A stretch of 64,000 nucleotides of DNA from Sphagnum compactum (taxonomy: Eukaryota; Bryophyta; Sphagnopsida; Sphagnales), in NCBI GenBank assembly GCA_965153455.1, contig OZ234493.1, positions 36,632,213 to 36,696,212 of the forward strand, given 5' to 3'. A program made the position numbers and the translations under genes. Below the pieces are notes generated by a model that was given only the letters and a program-made list of their open reading frames with translations, made no database searches and was not told where the DNA came from. Below, in pieces: positions 10,933 through 22,410 of the stretch (positions are counted from its first letter, which is position 1; the number at the start of each line of letters is the position of its first letter).

Positions 10933-11399
10933 GTTTATCAAGAACTAAACTTGACAACACGGTTTCCTTGACAAACCTTAACACACAAATAACCTTATTT
11001 TTAAATTATAGCATTTCATGATCTTGTAACAATAAGCCAAGAATCTTATAAAATCGTGAGGTTTTTGCATTATTGTATTCAGTGCATACATCCTTTGGAA
11101 CCTTTTTAAAAACTCATTCCCAATCAACTTAATTCTAAGTAGCTTAAGGAATTATAGCTTGCACATAGTAAGGTTGTAGAACTGAAGCTAGTATGTAAAA
11201 CTTTTCAAGGCAGAATTTCAACATGGAGTTTAAGATGATTTAATTTACCTTGCAATTGTATTTTTTTCAAGAAAATGATGTATTGAAAATATGATGTTTA
11301 TGACCCTAATGAGGGCCCTTGCCAAGAGTTGTCCAAAAAACCTATACAACATAAAAAACATGGTGGTTAGTTTGGTGAAGCTCCACCAAATCATTCACT

Positions 11400-12213
11400 A
11401 GCCTTTAATTCTAGATGTTTTTTGAATCCCTTCAACTATATCTCCACGAATGTCTTTGAACAAATCCACATGGATTGTACATATTCCATCAAACACATCA
11501 AGGTAACATATAATTCCATGAGCTAGTTACTCTAATTCTGAATCATACGTTGAGGTGCAAGCTCCATTCTCAATTTGGTCCCACAACAGACCTACAACAT
11601 TTATAACAAAAAACAACATTTAAGGAGCTTGGACTTGTGGAAAGAAAAATATATAACTCTTATATCCTTGTTTGATGTATTTGGACCTAAGTAGATCATG
11701 AAGTAGCTTGAACAAAATACATGGACAAGTTTAAGCTAGTGAGCTGTATGAAAGTTTTCAAATTATGCAAAACTTACAAAGGACCATGGCTTACACATAA
11801 TACACATGAATACTGCGAATGCTAATTACATGTAGTATGTAATTTCCCATTCCTACCAACCTTCCACCAAACTATGTTCAAAGTGAGGCTGATGTTCAGT
11901 ACAATACCTTTTAAATCTAGCATAAACTTTCAATCAAGTTTAAGTTTGCATGAATGTATTACAAAATCACTTGACCTCCATCATTGCCACTAGTAGTTGC
12001 TGGTAGCACATGATTGTTTGCAATAAGACCTTTTCCATCAATCTCAATGTTTGCAAGGTCTCTTGATACCCTTTTAACATAGTATACAAACTCAAGAAGA
12101 GAATTCATACCATGGCCGTTTTTATGCAAGAATGCATATATCATAGAGAACCCACAAAGAAAAGCACATTGGTTGTGGATATTCATGCCTGCAAATCTAC
12201 ACCATTCACACAT
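11400..12213 (-). pseudogene. Second unrecognised coding remnant upstream of 10.9 kb
   Basis: The minus strand reads as coding in pieces: 12213-11959 (MCEWCRFAGMNIHNQCAF .. NHVLPATTSGNDGGQV) and about 11590-11410 (LLWDQIENGACTSTYDSELE, then YLDVFDGICTIHVDLFKDIR). The pieces are separated by stops and non-coding sequence. Their order and strand fit one larger pseudogene together with 10230-10932, but this is inferred only from adjacency. Confidence 0.3.
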
Positions 12214-12410
12214 GATGTGTTTCTAGCAACACTCAAAGAGAGTGCTGATGAACATTCAAAAAGGGAATATCACCATCGCCATCAAGAGAGCTTTTCTAAG
12301 AACCCTAATTCCCTTCACGCATGTTGTGTTTGCAGCAACACTCAGAGAGTGTGTGATGGTGAGCACCTAGAAAGGACATATTGCCATCGCCATCGACATG
12401 TTCTTTGAAA
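12204..12410. repeat. Two-copy tandem duplication, about 111 bp
   Basis: The segment ACACATGATGTGTTTCTAGC at 12207 recurs as ACGCATGTTGTGTTTGCAGC at about 12318, with the following CAACACTCA, GAGTG and CACCATCGCCATC-like words in the same order. Nothing else is recognised. Confidence 0.5.
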
Positions 12411-13920
12411 ACCTTAACTTTCGTGAGAGATGGAAAATCTAGCCCCGCCAAAATCGATAGCTCCTATTGTTTAAATTTCAAATTAAACAATGGAAATCTA
12501 TCCATGTCATTAATTTGTTGAAAATGGGGTTCATGAACTTGTGTTCCTTTGTATGGAATCCCAAGGAACGCCAAAAAGTATTTGTTAGAGATTATAGTAT
12601 TGACAATTCAGTTTTCTAATGAATACTCAACATAAATAGATGTTACTTGAAATGCCCTACTAGGAAAAATCAAAATCAAGCTAAAAATTTCAGAAAAAAA
12701 AGTTCCTAATCCATGTGGTGCTATTAGGACCACATTTCCTGATGTTGAAAAATATATAAGTAATTATTGTGACACATTTCATTATGTTTGTCTATATTCT
12801 TCCCTATGTAAAGATCATAGGATTCCTTTAATATAGGGAATAAAATCAAATGGGTTCAAGAATGCTCTTGTTGGTTTCCTATGTTCATGACCCCAAAAAG
12901 TGATTTTCCTAAAGCTTTTAATATAAGAAAGGTGTAGGAACATCAAAACATGTCCAAATCTTATGGGACATGACCCACTTTAATATCCCAAAGATGCACA
13001 ATGTAGTAATATGGGCCAACTTTTAAAATACCAAACTAACACAAATTAATCCTAAAGTTAACTCCTTTCATGTAACGGGACATGTGATGTTCCTAGTAGT
13101 ACCCCTAATTTTACTTGCACCCAAGAAGAAGAAGAATAAACATGAGATGGAAATGGTAGACCTTTATTTGGAGACTTAGACTGCAAAGGCAAAATGTTGG
13201 AAAGAATATGCTATTTTCTTTGTTTCTCTTACTTTTCTTTTCTCAAATTTTGTAGTCTTTCTCTGCATTGTTTTTTTAACTTCTCAACAAAGCTTTCTTT
13301 TATGCTCATTCTGGAGATGGAAAACAATAAAAACTTGTTTGAAGAAAACAAAAATGAAGCGTTGTTGTGTTATTTGTTGGTTGTAAAAATGCCATCATCT
13401 CGTTTCATGTAGTGACATTTCACTTTTTACTTTAAGGTTAGTGTCTTAATGATTTGTCCTTTTTTTTAATTTTTTGAAACTTGTCGATTTCTATTTGAGT
13501 TCATACTAATAACAATATGAACTACAATTGATGCCTCCTGACCTAATAACTATGTAGATATGGGCATTGGGTTCTTTTGATAACACCTCTAATTATGATG
13601 ACTTAGTGTCTACACTACAGATTTATTTTATCATGTGCTAAGTCATCATATCAACAAAAAATTTGTTCGAATGTTATAAACGTATCTAACTTATAGTCTA
13701 GTGGTTGTGAAACTATGTAATCATGGTCTTTGAGTAGTATCATAGCTTACTGACTCATCAAATTCATTGAGGCTTCTTTTGATGTGATTGTTTGATCAGT
13801 ATCTATGATCTTTGATGTTCTCTCACCTTTTGAATCCTCATCAAATATCTTTTTTCTATGGTTAGAATCTATAAACTCTAAAGACTTTTGATTTTCTGAA
13901 CAACGTATCCTTTTTTATGC
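12411..13920. other. No gene seen
   Basis: AT-rich sequence with only short open stretches. I see no conserved protein, RNA gene or clear repeat. Confidence 0.5.
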
Positions 13921-15700
13921 CTAATCCACATATATGTATGGTTTCAACTTGTTAATATTGACCAATATTGGGTTTGGTTCAAAATTATTAACATAAACAA
14001 GAATGACAATGTTATTAGGTAAGCAATATTGTACCCTGAATGGGCCAAACCGTCTTTTCTTAAAATTGCCTAGATGTGTATTTTCTTCCTTGTGATTACA
14101 ACAAAACATAATCTCAAAATTGAAACTTCTTCTTTGTGTGATTATGTTGATTCCATAAAAATTTGCTCCATTAGTTTGCTCCAACATTATTCTAAACCTC
14201 CAATTTGTTCTCATGTAACTTTTCCAGTTCTGTAATTCTAACAGTTAGTACTATGGTGGGTTCTCCATCTCTGTGGTCTCCACTAATAGCTGATAGAACA
14301 TATTCTGTTGGCATTAGAGGATGCAAACCATAAATTAATTAGTAAGGTGCATATCATGTTGCCACCTTGTAAGTTGTCTTGTATGAAAATAAATTTGTGG
14401 ACAAATGTTCATCCTAGTCTGTCCTCTTTTCATTGACTAACTTGTTAGTAATCCACCAATAACTTTGTTAATAGACTCTACTTATCCATTTCCTTGTCGG
14501 TAATAAGTAGTATAACTAAGATGTTTTATCAAAAATTATTCTATTAGATGTTTTATTATATCATTAGTGAAATCTTCTCCTTGATCTATAATTATGGTTA
14601 GAGGACATCCAAATCTGGTCAAAATATACTCATACAAAAATCTAGCTGTAACTACTACAATATTGGTTCTGAGTGCTTTTGCCTTTACCCACTTGGCTGC
14701 ATAATTTGTAGTTACCAAAATTGGACCTATAAAATCTAGACCCCACTTCATAAAAGGTTCCTTTGGAAATGTTGTTATTAGTTTGGCTAGACTTTTTGTT
14801 TCTAGTCCTCCAATTCTTTGACAACTATCACAACTTCTACAAAATTCATGAGTATCTTTGAATAAAGTTGGCCACCAATAACATGCATCCAAAATTTTCT
14901 TTGTAGTAATATTTGTAGCAAAATGTCCTCCTACCATTCCTTCATGTAACTCCTTTAGAACAATCTATGTTTCTGAGATGGTCAAACATCTGCGTAATCT
15001 CTTGTCTTATCCCACTTTGTACATTTTTCCCTCTTTAAGACAAAAAGGTTCTGCATGTCTAACTAACTTTTATTTTTGAACTAAGTTCAAAATTTTTAGC
15101 ATCTAACCTATCTTTAAGCAACTTTTCACTTCTTGCATCCATATAGGTTCTATAGAGAATAATGATGCATCTACAATTTGATCTAGTACTCCCAATGGTT
15201 CTAAGCTATCTAGTAATCCAGATAAAACATCAGCTACCACATGTGTTTTACTAGGCTTGTAGACTATTGTGAATTCACATTCCAAAAATAACAACAACCA
15301 TTTGGCTATCCTTCTAAACACCTGTGGTTTGTTCATTACATATGCAAGAGCCACATGGTCTACATAAAAGAAAAATTTGTTTCCCAAAAAAAAATGGTTG
15401 AACTTATGCAAAGCATACAACCATTACTAAGGCTTCTCTCTTTATAGTAGTATAATTTTGCTATGCTTTATTTAGTAGTTTATAAGCATATACTATAGGT
15501 TAGTCATACTTACCAGTTGGGTTTTGTGCTAACATTACACTTATTGCCAGTAAAAATGCATTTGTGTGCACATGGAAATCCAGCTACCAAATTGGAAGTA
15601 TGAGAATTGGTGCTTCCATATATGTTTGCTTGATTTGATCCCAAGTTTCTTAACACTTTTACCTTAAAATAGTCCTATGATTAGTTCAAATTCAAATGGT
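13921..15700 (-). mobile_element. Ty3/gypsy pol remnant (RNase H and integrase)
   Basis: On the minus strand, in order: RNase H (about 15700-15230; KREALVMVV, FFFYVDHVALAYVMNKPQV, then IVYKPSKTHVVADVLS); the integrase zinc-binding domain (14937-14800; GGHF..YWWPTLFKD, CRSCDSCQRIG); and the integrase core (14760-14400), with Asp in WGLDFIGPI, Asp in IIIDQGEDF and Glu in VESINKVIGG, the last reached after a frameshift. A GPY/F module follows (KKRRFGPFRVQYCLP .. VNINKLKPY, about 14060-13930). Stops and frameshifts separate the blocks. The reverse transcriptase and LTRs are not seen, so it is a truncated dead copy, distinct from element A. Confidence 0.8.
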
Positions 15701-16189
15701 GATGAAAATTATGTAAACTAGTTAGTAAATGATAGGAAAATAACTAGGTAAGTAAGTATTGACTAACTAACTATTCATAATGAATAATTACTCCCTTAAC
15801 AGAAAAGAATCAAGAGTAATTCCTTCTTTGTATTGTGACCACGATAAACACCTTTTTGCTACTAGAAGCCCTAGTTGAAGGTATGAAAGGAATTGAGAAG
15901 TGTGTCCTTCAAGAAACACTACTATAATTATTGGTTTTTCAAATGGTCCACATTAACTAATTAATCTTTCTTGACTAGTGAACATGTACATTTTGACTAG
16001 AGGCTAGGGGCTTGAATAACATGTGTATTTTTTAACTAGTTAACTTGGTTGAAATGACCTATTTGGCTATTTGTTAATTTGGACATTTAATCAAATTGGA
16101 CATAAACAAATGACACTTTTGGTCAAAATGGCCAATGGGGTTTTAGTCAAGTATAACATTTAATCAAGATGGCCAATGTTATTATAGTC

Positions 16190-16560
16190 AAATGGGGCAT
16201 CTTACCTACCTATTGACCTATTGACCTACCTATTACAACCAATTTACCTACCTACCTACCTACCTACTGACCTACTTACTACAACCTACCTATTTACCTA
16301 CCTACTACAACCTACTCACCTACCTATCAGCTTACCAACCCACCACACCCACATGTATTAATTATTTCCTACATATTTACCTAATTAAATTACCCACCCA
16401 CCTACCTCCTTACCTACTTATTTACCTACCGGCCACCCGCCTATCGACTTACCCACCCACCCACCCACCTATTAATTACCTACCTACCTACCTACCTATT
16501 TACGTACCTAGTTATCCACCCACCTACCTCCTACAACATACTTACCTATGTACCTCATAG
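16190..16560. repeat. (TACC)n microsatellite array
   Basis: The plus strand is a long imperfect tetranucleotide array of TACC/CACC units broken by short AT-rich spacers. It lies inside CACTA element 1, with a further short patch at 16725-16795. The reverse-complement motif GGTA recurs inside CACTA element 2 at 19620-19860. Confidence 0.85.
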
Positions 16561-16623
16561 TCTTGTAATGATGTGTTGAAATAAACATGTGAAATAAAAA
16601 ACTTGACAAAAGTTGAACACCTT

Positions 16624-16702
16624 TTGATGGTGTGGTCCATTGGTTAAGGATTTGGTCTATCATTGGGGAGGTTAAGGGTTCAATTCCTAATACTTGTAAT
16701 CT
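16624..16702 (+). other. tRNA-like A/B-box segment, SINE or tRNA-derived
   Basis: A box-like TGGTCCATTGGTTAAG (about 16633-16648) and B box-like GGTTCAATTCC (16678-16688) are spaced as in a tRNA gene. A folded cloverleaf with a clear acceptor stem is not evident. I read it as a tRNA-derived repeat fragment and not as a working tRNA gene. Confidence 0.35.
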
Positions 16703-16981
16703 ATGTATATGCTTAAAGGGTTAAAGTAGGTAGGCTACGCTAGGGTAGGCTACCACCCACCTATTTACATTTTTATGACCTACCTACTTGCTTACAAATT
16801 ATTTTTTATAATAATATTAAAATAAATTACTTAAATCATTTGACCAATCAAATGGTCCTTATTTTGCCAGTCAAAAAGACCACCCCAGTCACAACATACA
16901 TGTTAAAATTGACTTGTCCAAAATGACAGGGGGTTTTTTTGCCCCCCCATTTGGTTTTTTTTACTAGGAATTCTAGTAGTG

Positions 16982-18695
16982 AAACTCTTCAAGTCATTTA
17001 GGATTAAGTTTTAGTGGATACAAAAAGGATTTGTAAGTGTTGGGCACATTAGGAAGTGAAAGGCCTATTGCTTGTAGAATGTTGAAACTTGCAGCACTCC
17101 ACATCAAGATTTGACCTTCCCTAAATCCTTTCACAATGATATTATGTGAAACGCAAACATTGTTGTTTGTTTCTTCATCATTAAAAGGGTTGCTTGCAAC
17201 GACATCAACTAATTCACCAAATTTCTGTGGAGAATATGGTGGTGATGGGTATCACTTTGGGTTTGCAAACAAGTCCTGTTTATGTTCCCAATAGCTCATA
17301 CTCCACTCATCTAATTGCCGAAGCTGCTTTGATGTCTCTAGTCCAATCAAACTCCTCTTTGATGCATTTTGAAAGTTTTTCATACAACCTAGGAAAGTCA
17401 TTCATGCGTGCACAAAGATCACAAAAGTTGTGGTGTGAAGAAGTTGGAAAGATTGAACGAGATGACATACTAGCGGACTTAGATGACAACAAAGGCCAAA
17501 CATGCATAGACTTAGGTAAGTTCAAATCTTTGCACGTGCGTGGTTCAATTTACTGGGCTCGATCGATTCAAATCCATGATTTAAATCCATTCAATTAGGG
17601 AATTTTTCAAAACAAGACTATAGAAAGGAGACCTTCTTTTTCGTCTTGGTTGGTACATCTTCAAGAGTTTTCACCCCCAAACAGTGGTTCATGTGAAATA
17701 GCTCTAGACCATTTGTAGTTGGTGGTGAGACTAGTGGACTATTTCGTCCATCATCGCCTCTAGTTATAACTACCACCAATATTTGTTATGTCATGTTCAG
17801 TAGCTGTGCATTGATTGGAATAGATATAGGCACATGAGGTACTTGGGTGGATAGTGTTGATGGACATACATGTCTCGCCATGGAATATGTCATCAGATTC
17901 CACATGGGTATTGGTAAGGTAGTCATCAGGTTTGTGTTCATTGGCATCATTGATGTTCCCATTGGAAAAGCATATGGGTTCAACCCATGCACCAATATGG
18001 AGCTATAACAATCGAAGGTTGTTTTTGTTCAAACCTTGTTGTTGTCCTCAAACACTTCTCGACATTGATTGTCAACATATTAATAGAACTCATGTAATCA
18101 TTGGTGCTTATGAATTCTATAACTAGGGTTGGTTCAATGGATTTGTTGTCAAACAACTCCTTTGAATATTTTGAACAAAGCTCCATTATTCATCAATCAT
18201 CTACTGCAAATAATATGTGTATTTGTATGACACAACTTACAAGTAAATCCATTTCTTAGTGTCGATATAGCTTGTAGATTGCTTAGTTGTCTTCCTTTAG
18301 GCCCATACTACACATTATGTGCATCATTGCCTTGTTGATCTTGGTTTGCCTACCCATTCATGGGTATAACTAACATGTTAACATTGTTGTGTTGTTGAAT
18401 CATGGTTTGTATATTAATACTTTTGCCATAAGTTTTTAGTCCATTTTCTTGAGAGCCCATGGTTTCGTTCATTTGAACTAGATTTAATACATGATTGATG
18501 GATTGCTTTGATTTATCATTTGATGATTGGATCCTGTGATTTAGTCTTGGTAACATCGGTGAAAGCACATTATGGGGGGTCACTTTGGGCACTTTTGTGA
18601 CATGTATATAATGTATATTTCTACAAAACATGTTGCATTTAATTTTGGGTTTTACTTTTAGTGTTTGGGCTTGATATTTTGATTTTCACAAAATT
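16982..18695. other. Weak coding-like remnants, unrecognised
   Basis: The minus strand between about 18631 and 17307 has several adjoining open stretches: N/M-rich ones near 18600-18350 and 17995-17786, then a stretch reading RLYEKLSKCIKEEFDWTRD near 17420. Stops and shifts separate them, and I can assign no family. They may be exons of a decayed gene or chance. Confidence 0.25.
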
Positions 18696-19490
18696 CACTA
18701 GAAGAAAAACAACATAAAATTTATCGAAAATCATAGGCATTGCCTCCCGTACAATCTGGTCTTTAGTTTTCCTATGCGTTCTCTGACGTGCAGCAGAAAA
18801 GAAAAAGAAAAAAAATATAGATTTTTTTTGCTCTGCCTCTTTCTAGTTTTGCTATAATCACTCGTCTAACCGATTAAAACACATAAGATCCCCGGCTCTC
18901 TTGGGCTTTATAGAATAATTATGGGCTAATACCTTCTAGTGTTTTCACTGTCAGGTCCCATCCCCATTATATTACCCGGATTTGACTTCAGCTTATTGTA
19001 AGCCGCTATCAGTACATTTAAGTATGATATTATCTCCATTAGGTTTTTATACTTCCCATTAGGTCTACGCGTAAGATTGTTTTCTTTCGTCGGGCAAGCA
19101 ACATTAATTTTTATTTTTTATTTTTTGCTCTTTTTCCAGGAAAAAGCCGGAACTGCATTCCTCACCAGAGAAAAAATAGAGACTTGCGGCCTTTTCTATG
19201 GGAGGTTTTCCATCCATCCCTGAATGTATGTCTTTGCGACTAAATTTTAGTTTCAAGAGACATTTTGCAACTAAAATCCCTTTAGTCGCCTAAGACAAGT
19301 CACATGTGATAAACTAGTCACAAATGACAGAAGGTATTGTATGAAAGAAAAAGTCAACAAACACATTTCATCCTTTGACTCCATTGTATACGTATTGTCA
19401 CATGTGACTAAAATGCAACTATTTTGGTCACAATTGAGGGCAAATGATGTGCTGCCATGTGTCTTAATATTTGATTATTTAAATTATTAT

Positions 19491-19508
19491 TATTATTATT
19501 ATTATTTT
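19491..19508. repeat. (ATT)n microsatellite
   Basis: A pure trinucleotide run of six units inside CACTA element 2. Confidence 0.8.
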
Positions 19509-19619
19509 GAATCAATCTAGGACGTTCAATTCAAATACTTAGATGATCTTATATTATGACACGTGGCCCAATGTAAGTATGCCACGTGACATTAAAAAAA
19601 TAATTAATAAAAATATTAA

Positions 19620-19860
19620 TATTAGGTTGGTAGGTACCTAGGTAGGTACATAAATAAGTGCCTACAAACCTAGGCTACATACCAACCTACCTAGTTAGGT
19701 AAAAACAATAAGTAGGTAGGTTCTACCTTCCTAAATTAAATACCTACTCATATAAGTAGGTACTTAGGTAGGTAGGTACATAGGTCGACCTAGGTGGGTA
19801 GGTCAAACTAGGTACCTACTTAGCTAGGTAGATAAGTAGGTTGGGAAGGTAAGTACTTTT
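19620..19860. repeat. (GGTA)n microsatellite array
   Basis: Imperfect GGTA/GGTAC units over about 240 bp, the reverse complement of the TACC array at 16.2-16.6 kb. Confidence 0.85.
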
Positions 19861-19899
19861 AAAATGTGCATAATTTATTTTTTTGTTTTAGGTTGAGCC

Positions 19900-21060
19900 T
19901 TTTGATTAGCCCATCTCATGTGCACAAATTTTTTAATGTGAAATTGGATGACCACACCCCCTTGTTTATATAGTGTTCAAAATAGGAATGAAAAACAAAC
20001 AATATGGGATAAGTTTTGAACTTGCAAGTTCTTGACAAACTAAGTTGTAATTCCAAAACTTTCTCATGTCTTACTTTCTTAGTTTTTAAATTTCTCAACA
20101 ATTCAAATACTAGATAATTAGATAATCATTTAACTAATAATGATTAAATATACATATATTTAAATTATAAATTATACACTATAAATATTCAACATTCATT
20201 ATAAATTATTTAAATAAGCAATAACTTCTTAATATTTAACAAACTAGCCATCTAGTTATTCACAAATTATTAATACATAACTCATAAAAGATTAAATAAC
20301 CAGAATATTTAAAAATATTTTATTACTTTTTAGAATTTGATCGAAGTATACATAATATAATTAATGTAAAATTAATTTAATGATTATAATTTAAAATTTA
20401 ACTATTTTAAATATTTATGTTAAAATTATAAGTAATGAATTAACAATGGTTATTAGAAAGTAAATTTTTAAACAAATGTTTTTTAAATTATTATTCAACT
20501 AATTGCATTACTTATTATATAATTAAATTTATTGTTGTAAAACTTATTATAGGTCAAATATATTTTTTCTCTTGGTAATTATTAACTATAAATACAATAA
20601 TTTGTTAAACATAACATTAATTTTCATAATTACTATAAAATTACTGTAAAATATTTATCATAGATGATTAATCATAGAATTTTTCTTAAATAATAATAAT
20701 ATATAGTAATTCGTGAAATTAGAATCAATAAATCAATTATTTTAATCACATTATATTTTTCAATTTTTTAAATCTAGGTTTGAATTTATAAATTCCAGAG
20801 TGTGAATAATTATGTTTAATTAGAAAATAATTATGCACATACTAATTAATTTTTATCTGAAGTAATTAGAATGATTAAAAAATAATGTCACATTAATTAC
20901 ATTAATGAATTTCTTCTAATATAAGAATATAAATTATATAATATAAAAATCTATGTTATAACAATAATTATTTAGTGTAACTTAGATTTAATAAACATCA
21001 TCAGTTATAATTATTTATAAAAATGATTTATTATGGATTGTAGTAGAAAAAACCCTTAAA
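19900..21060. other. Strongly AT-rich, no gene
   Basis: Long runs of A and T with frequent ATTA/AAT words. No open frame of note and no clear tandem period seen. Confidence 0.6.
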
Positions 21061-22060
21061 ACTCAATCAATAATTTTGAATTAAAATATGAATTTAAGAT
21101 TCCAAAATCATATTCAGAATTCAAATATCAAATTTTATATCAAATAAGTTTTTTGAAGTTAAATAACAAATTTCAAAATCGAAATGTCAATTTTCAGATT
21201 TAAAGAATAATATTCAAAATTAAAACGTCCATTTTAAGACTCAATTAATAATTTTCTGAATTGAAATATTAATATCAAGAATTCCAAATAATAATTTGGA
21301 ATTCAAATTTCAACCTTCAAGTCAAATAATTTCTGAAAATTTAAATTCAAATCTTCAAAATTGAAACATCAAATTTCAAGTTCAAATAAAAATATTTAAA
21401 ATCAAAATGTTGATTTTTAGACTCAATAATCTTTTTTGAATTGAAATACTAATTTTTAGATTCGAAAATAATAATCTATAATTCAAATATCAAGTTTTAG
21501 ATTAAACATTTTTTTTGAATTTAAATAAAAATTTCTAGAATTGAAATGTCAATTTTCATATTCAAGTAACAAGATTCAAAATTGAAATGTCCATTTTTAG
21601 ACTCAATTAATAATTTTCATACTTGAAGTATTAATTTTGACAATCCAAAATAATAATTTGGAATTGAAATTTCAGGTTTAAATCAAATGATTATTTAAAA
21701 TTAAATGCAAAATTTTCAGAGTTGAAATGTGAATTTTCATATTGATATAAAAATATTCAAAATAAAATGTACATTTTTATAATCAATTAATAATTTTCTG
21801 AATTGAAATACTAATTTCTGGATTGGAAAATATTAGTTCAGAATTCAAATATCAATTTTTAGATCAAATAAGCCTCCTTGAATTTAAATTAAAAAATCAT
21901 ATTCAAATCAAAAATTTGAAATTCAAATAATGTTTTTAACAATCGAAACAACAATTTTCAGATTCAAATATCAAGTTTCAAATTTTAATATTTTTAAAAA
22001 AATTAAAATATCTATTTTCAGATTTGAATTAAAATTCAAAGTTCAAATACTAATTTTGAG
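21061..22060. repeat. 180-bp satellite-like tandem array
   Basis: The anchor ACTCAATTAATAATTTT recurs, with changes, at about 21061, 21239, 21421, 21601 and 21781. The spacing is 178, 182, 180 and 180 bp. Between anchors the same order of AAATTTCAA, TTTTCATATTCAA and AATTTGGAATT-like words is repeated. At least five units are visible, diverged from each other, and the last decays before 22060. The length is typical of plant satellites. Confidence 0.7.
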
Positions 22061-22410
22061 ATTCATTATATGAACAACATAGACACGTATGCATATTATA
22101 TATATACAATTTTAGTACATACATTAAAATACACCCCTATGTCATTGTAGAATACCTTTAGGATGCAACTAATTTGGTGATTATTGCGACTAATGGGACA
22201 TATCAATCTATTCATGGATGAAAATCAATATAAAATTGATTCAACCAATAAGATGAAATTTCTAATAGTTGCATCATAGTTGTGAGAATGACCAAAATAG
22301 TTGAAATTTGGTCTTGTAGTTACAAATATTCCCAAATCTAGTCACAAACGATTACAAGTCGCATGTAGTCGTAAATGGAGTGGTTACATTTTGGCTAATT
22401 TCTACTAGTG

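Larger units (their letters stand above)
15917..16981. mobile_element. CACTA-type non-autonomous DNA transposon 1
   Basis: Left end CACTACTATAATTATTGG at 15917; right end AATTCTAGTAGTG at 16981. The first 13 bases match as an inverted repeat with one mismatch. The flanks are AAA on both sides (15914-15916 and 16982-16984), the 3-bp target duplication expected of CACTA elements. There is no transposase inside; the interior is mostly (TACC)n arrays and a tRNA-like segment. Length 1065 bp. Confidence 0.65.
18696..22410. mobile_element. CACTA-type non-autonomous DNA transposon 2
   Basis: Left end CACTAGAAGAAAAAC at 18696; right end GCTAATTTCTACTAGTG at 22410. The termini match as a 12-bp inverted repeat with one mismatch and are flanked by ATT on both sides (18693-18695 and 22411-22413). 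Internal words near both ends include GCGACTAA and GTCACATGTGAC-like motifs (19225-19420, 22165-22390). No transposase is seen. Length 3715 bp. The interior holds a GGTA array, AT-rich DNA and a 180-bp tandem array. Confidence 0.6.

Noticed and set aside
16624-16702. Functional tRNA gene
   Set aside because: A and B boxes are present but no convincing acceptor stem or anticodon arm.
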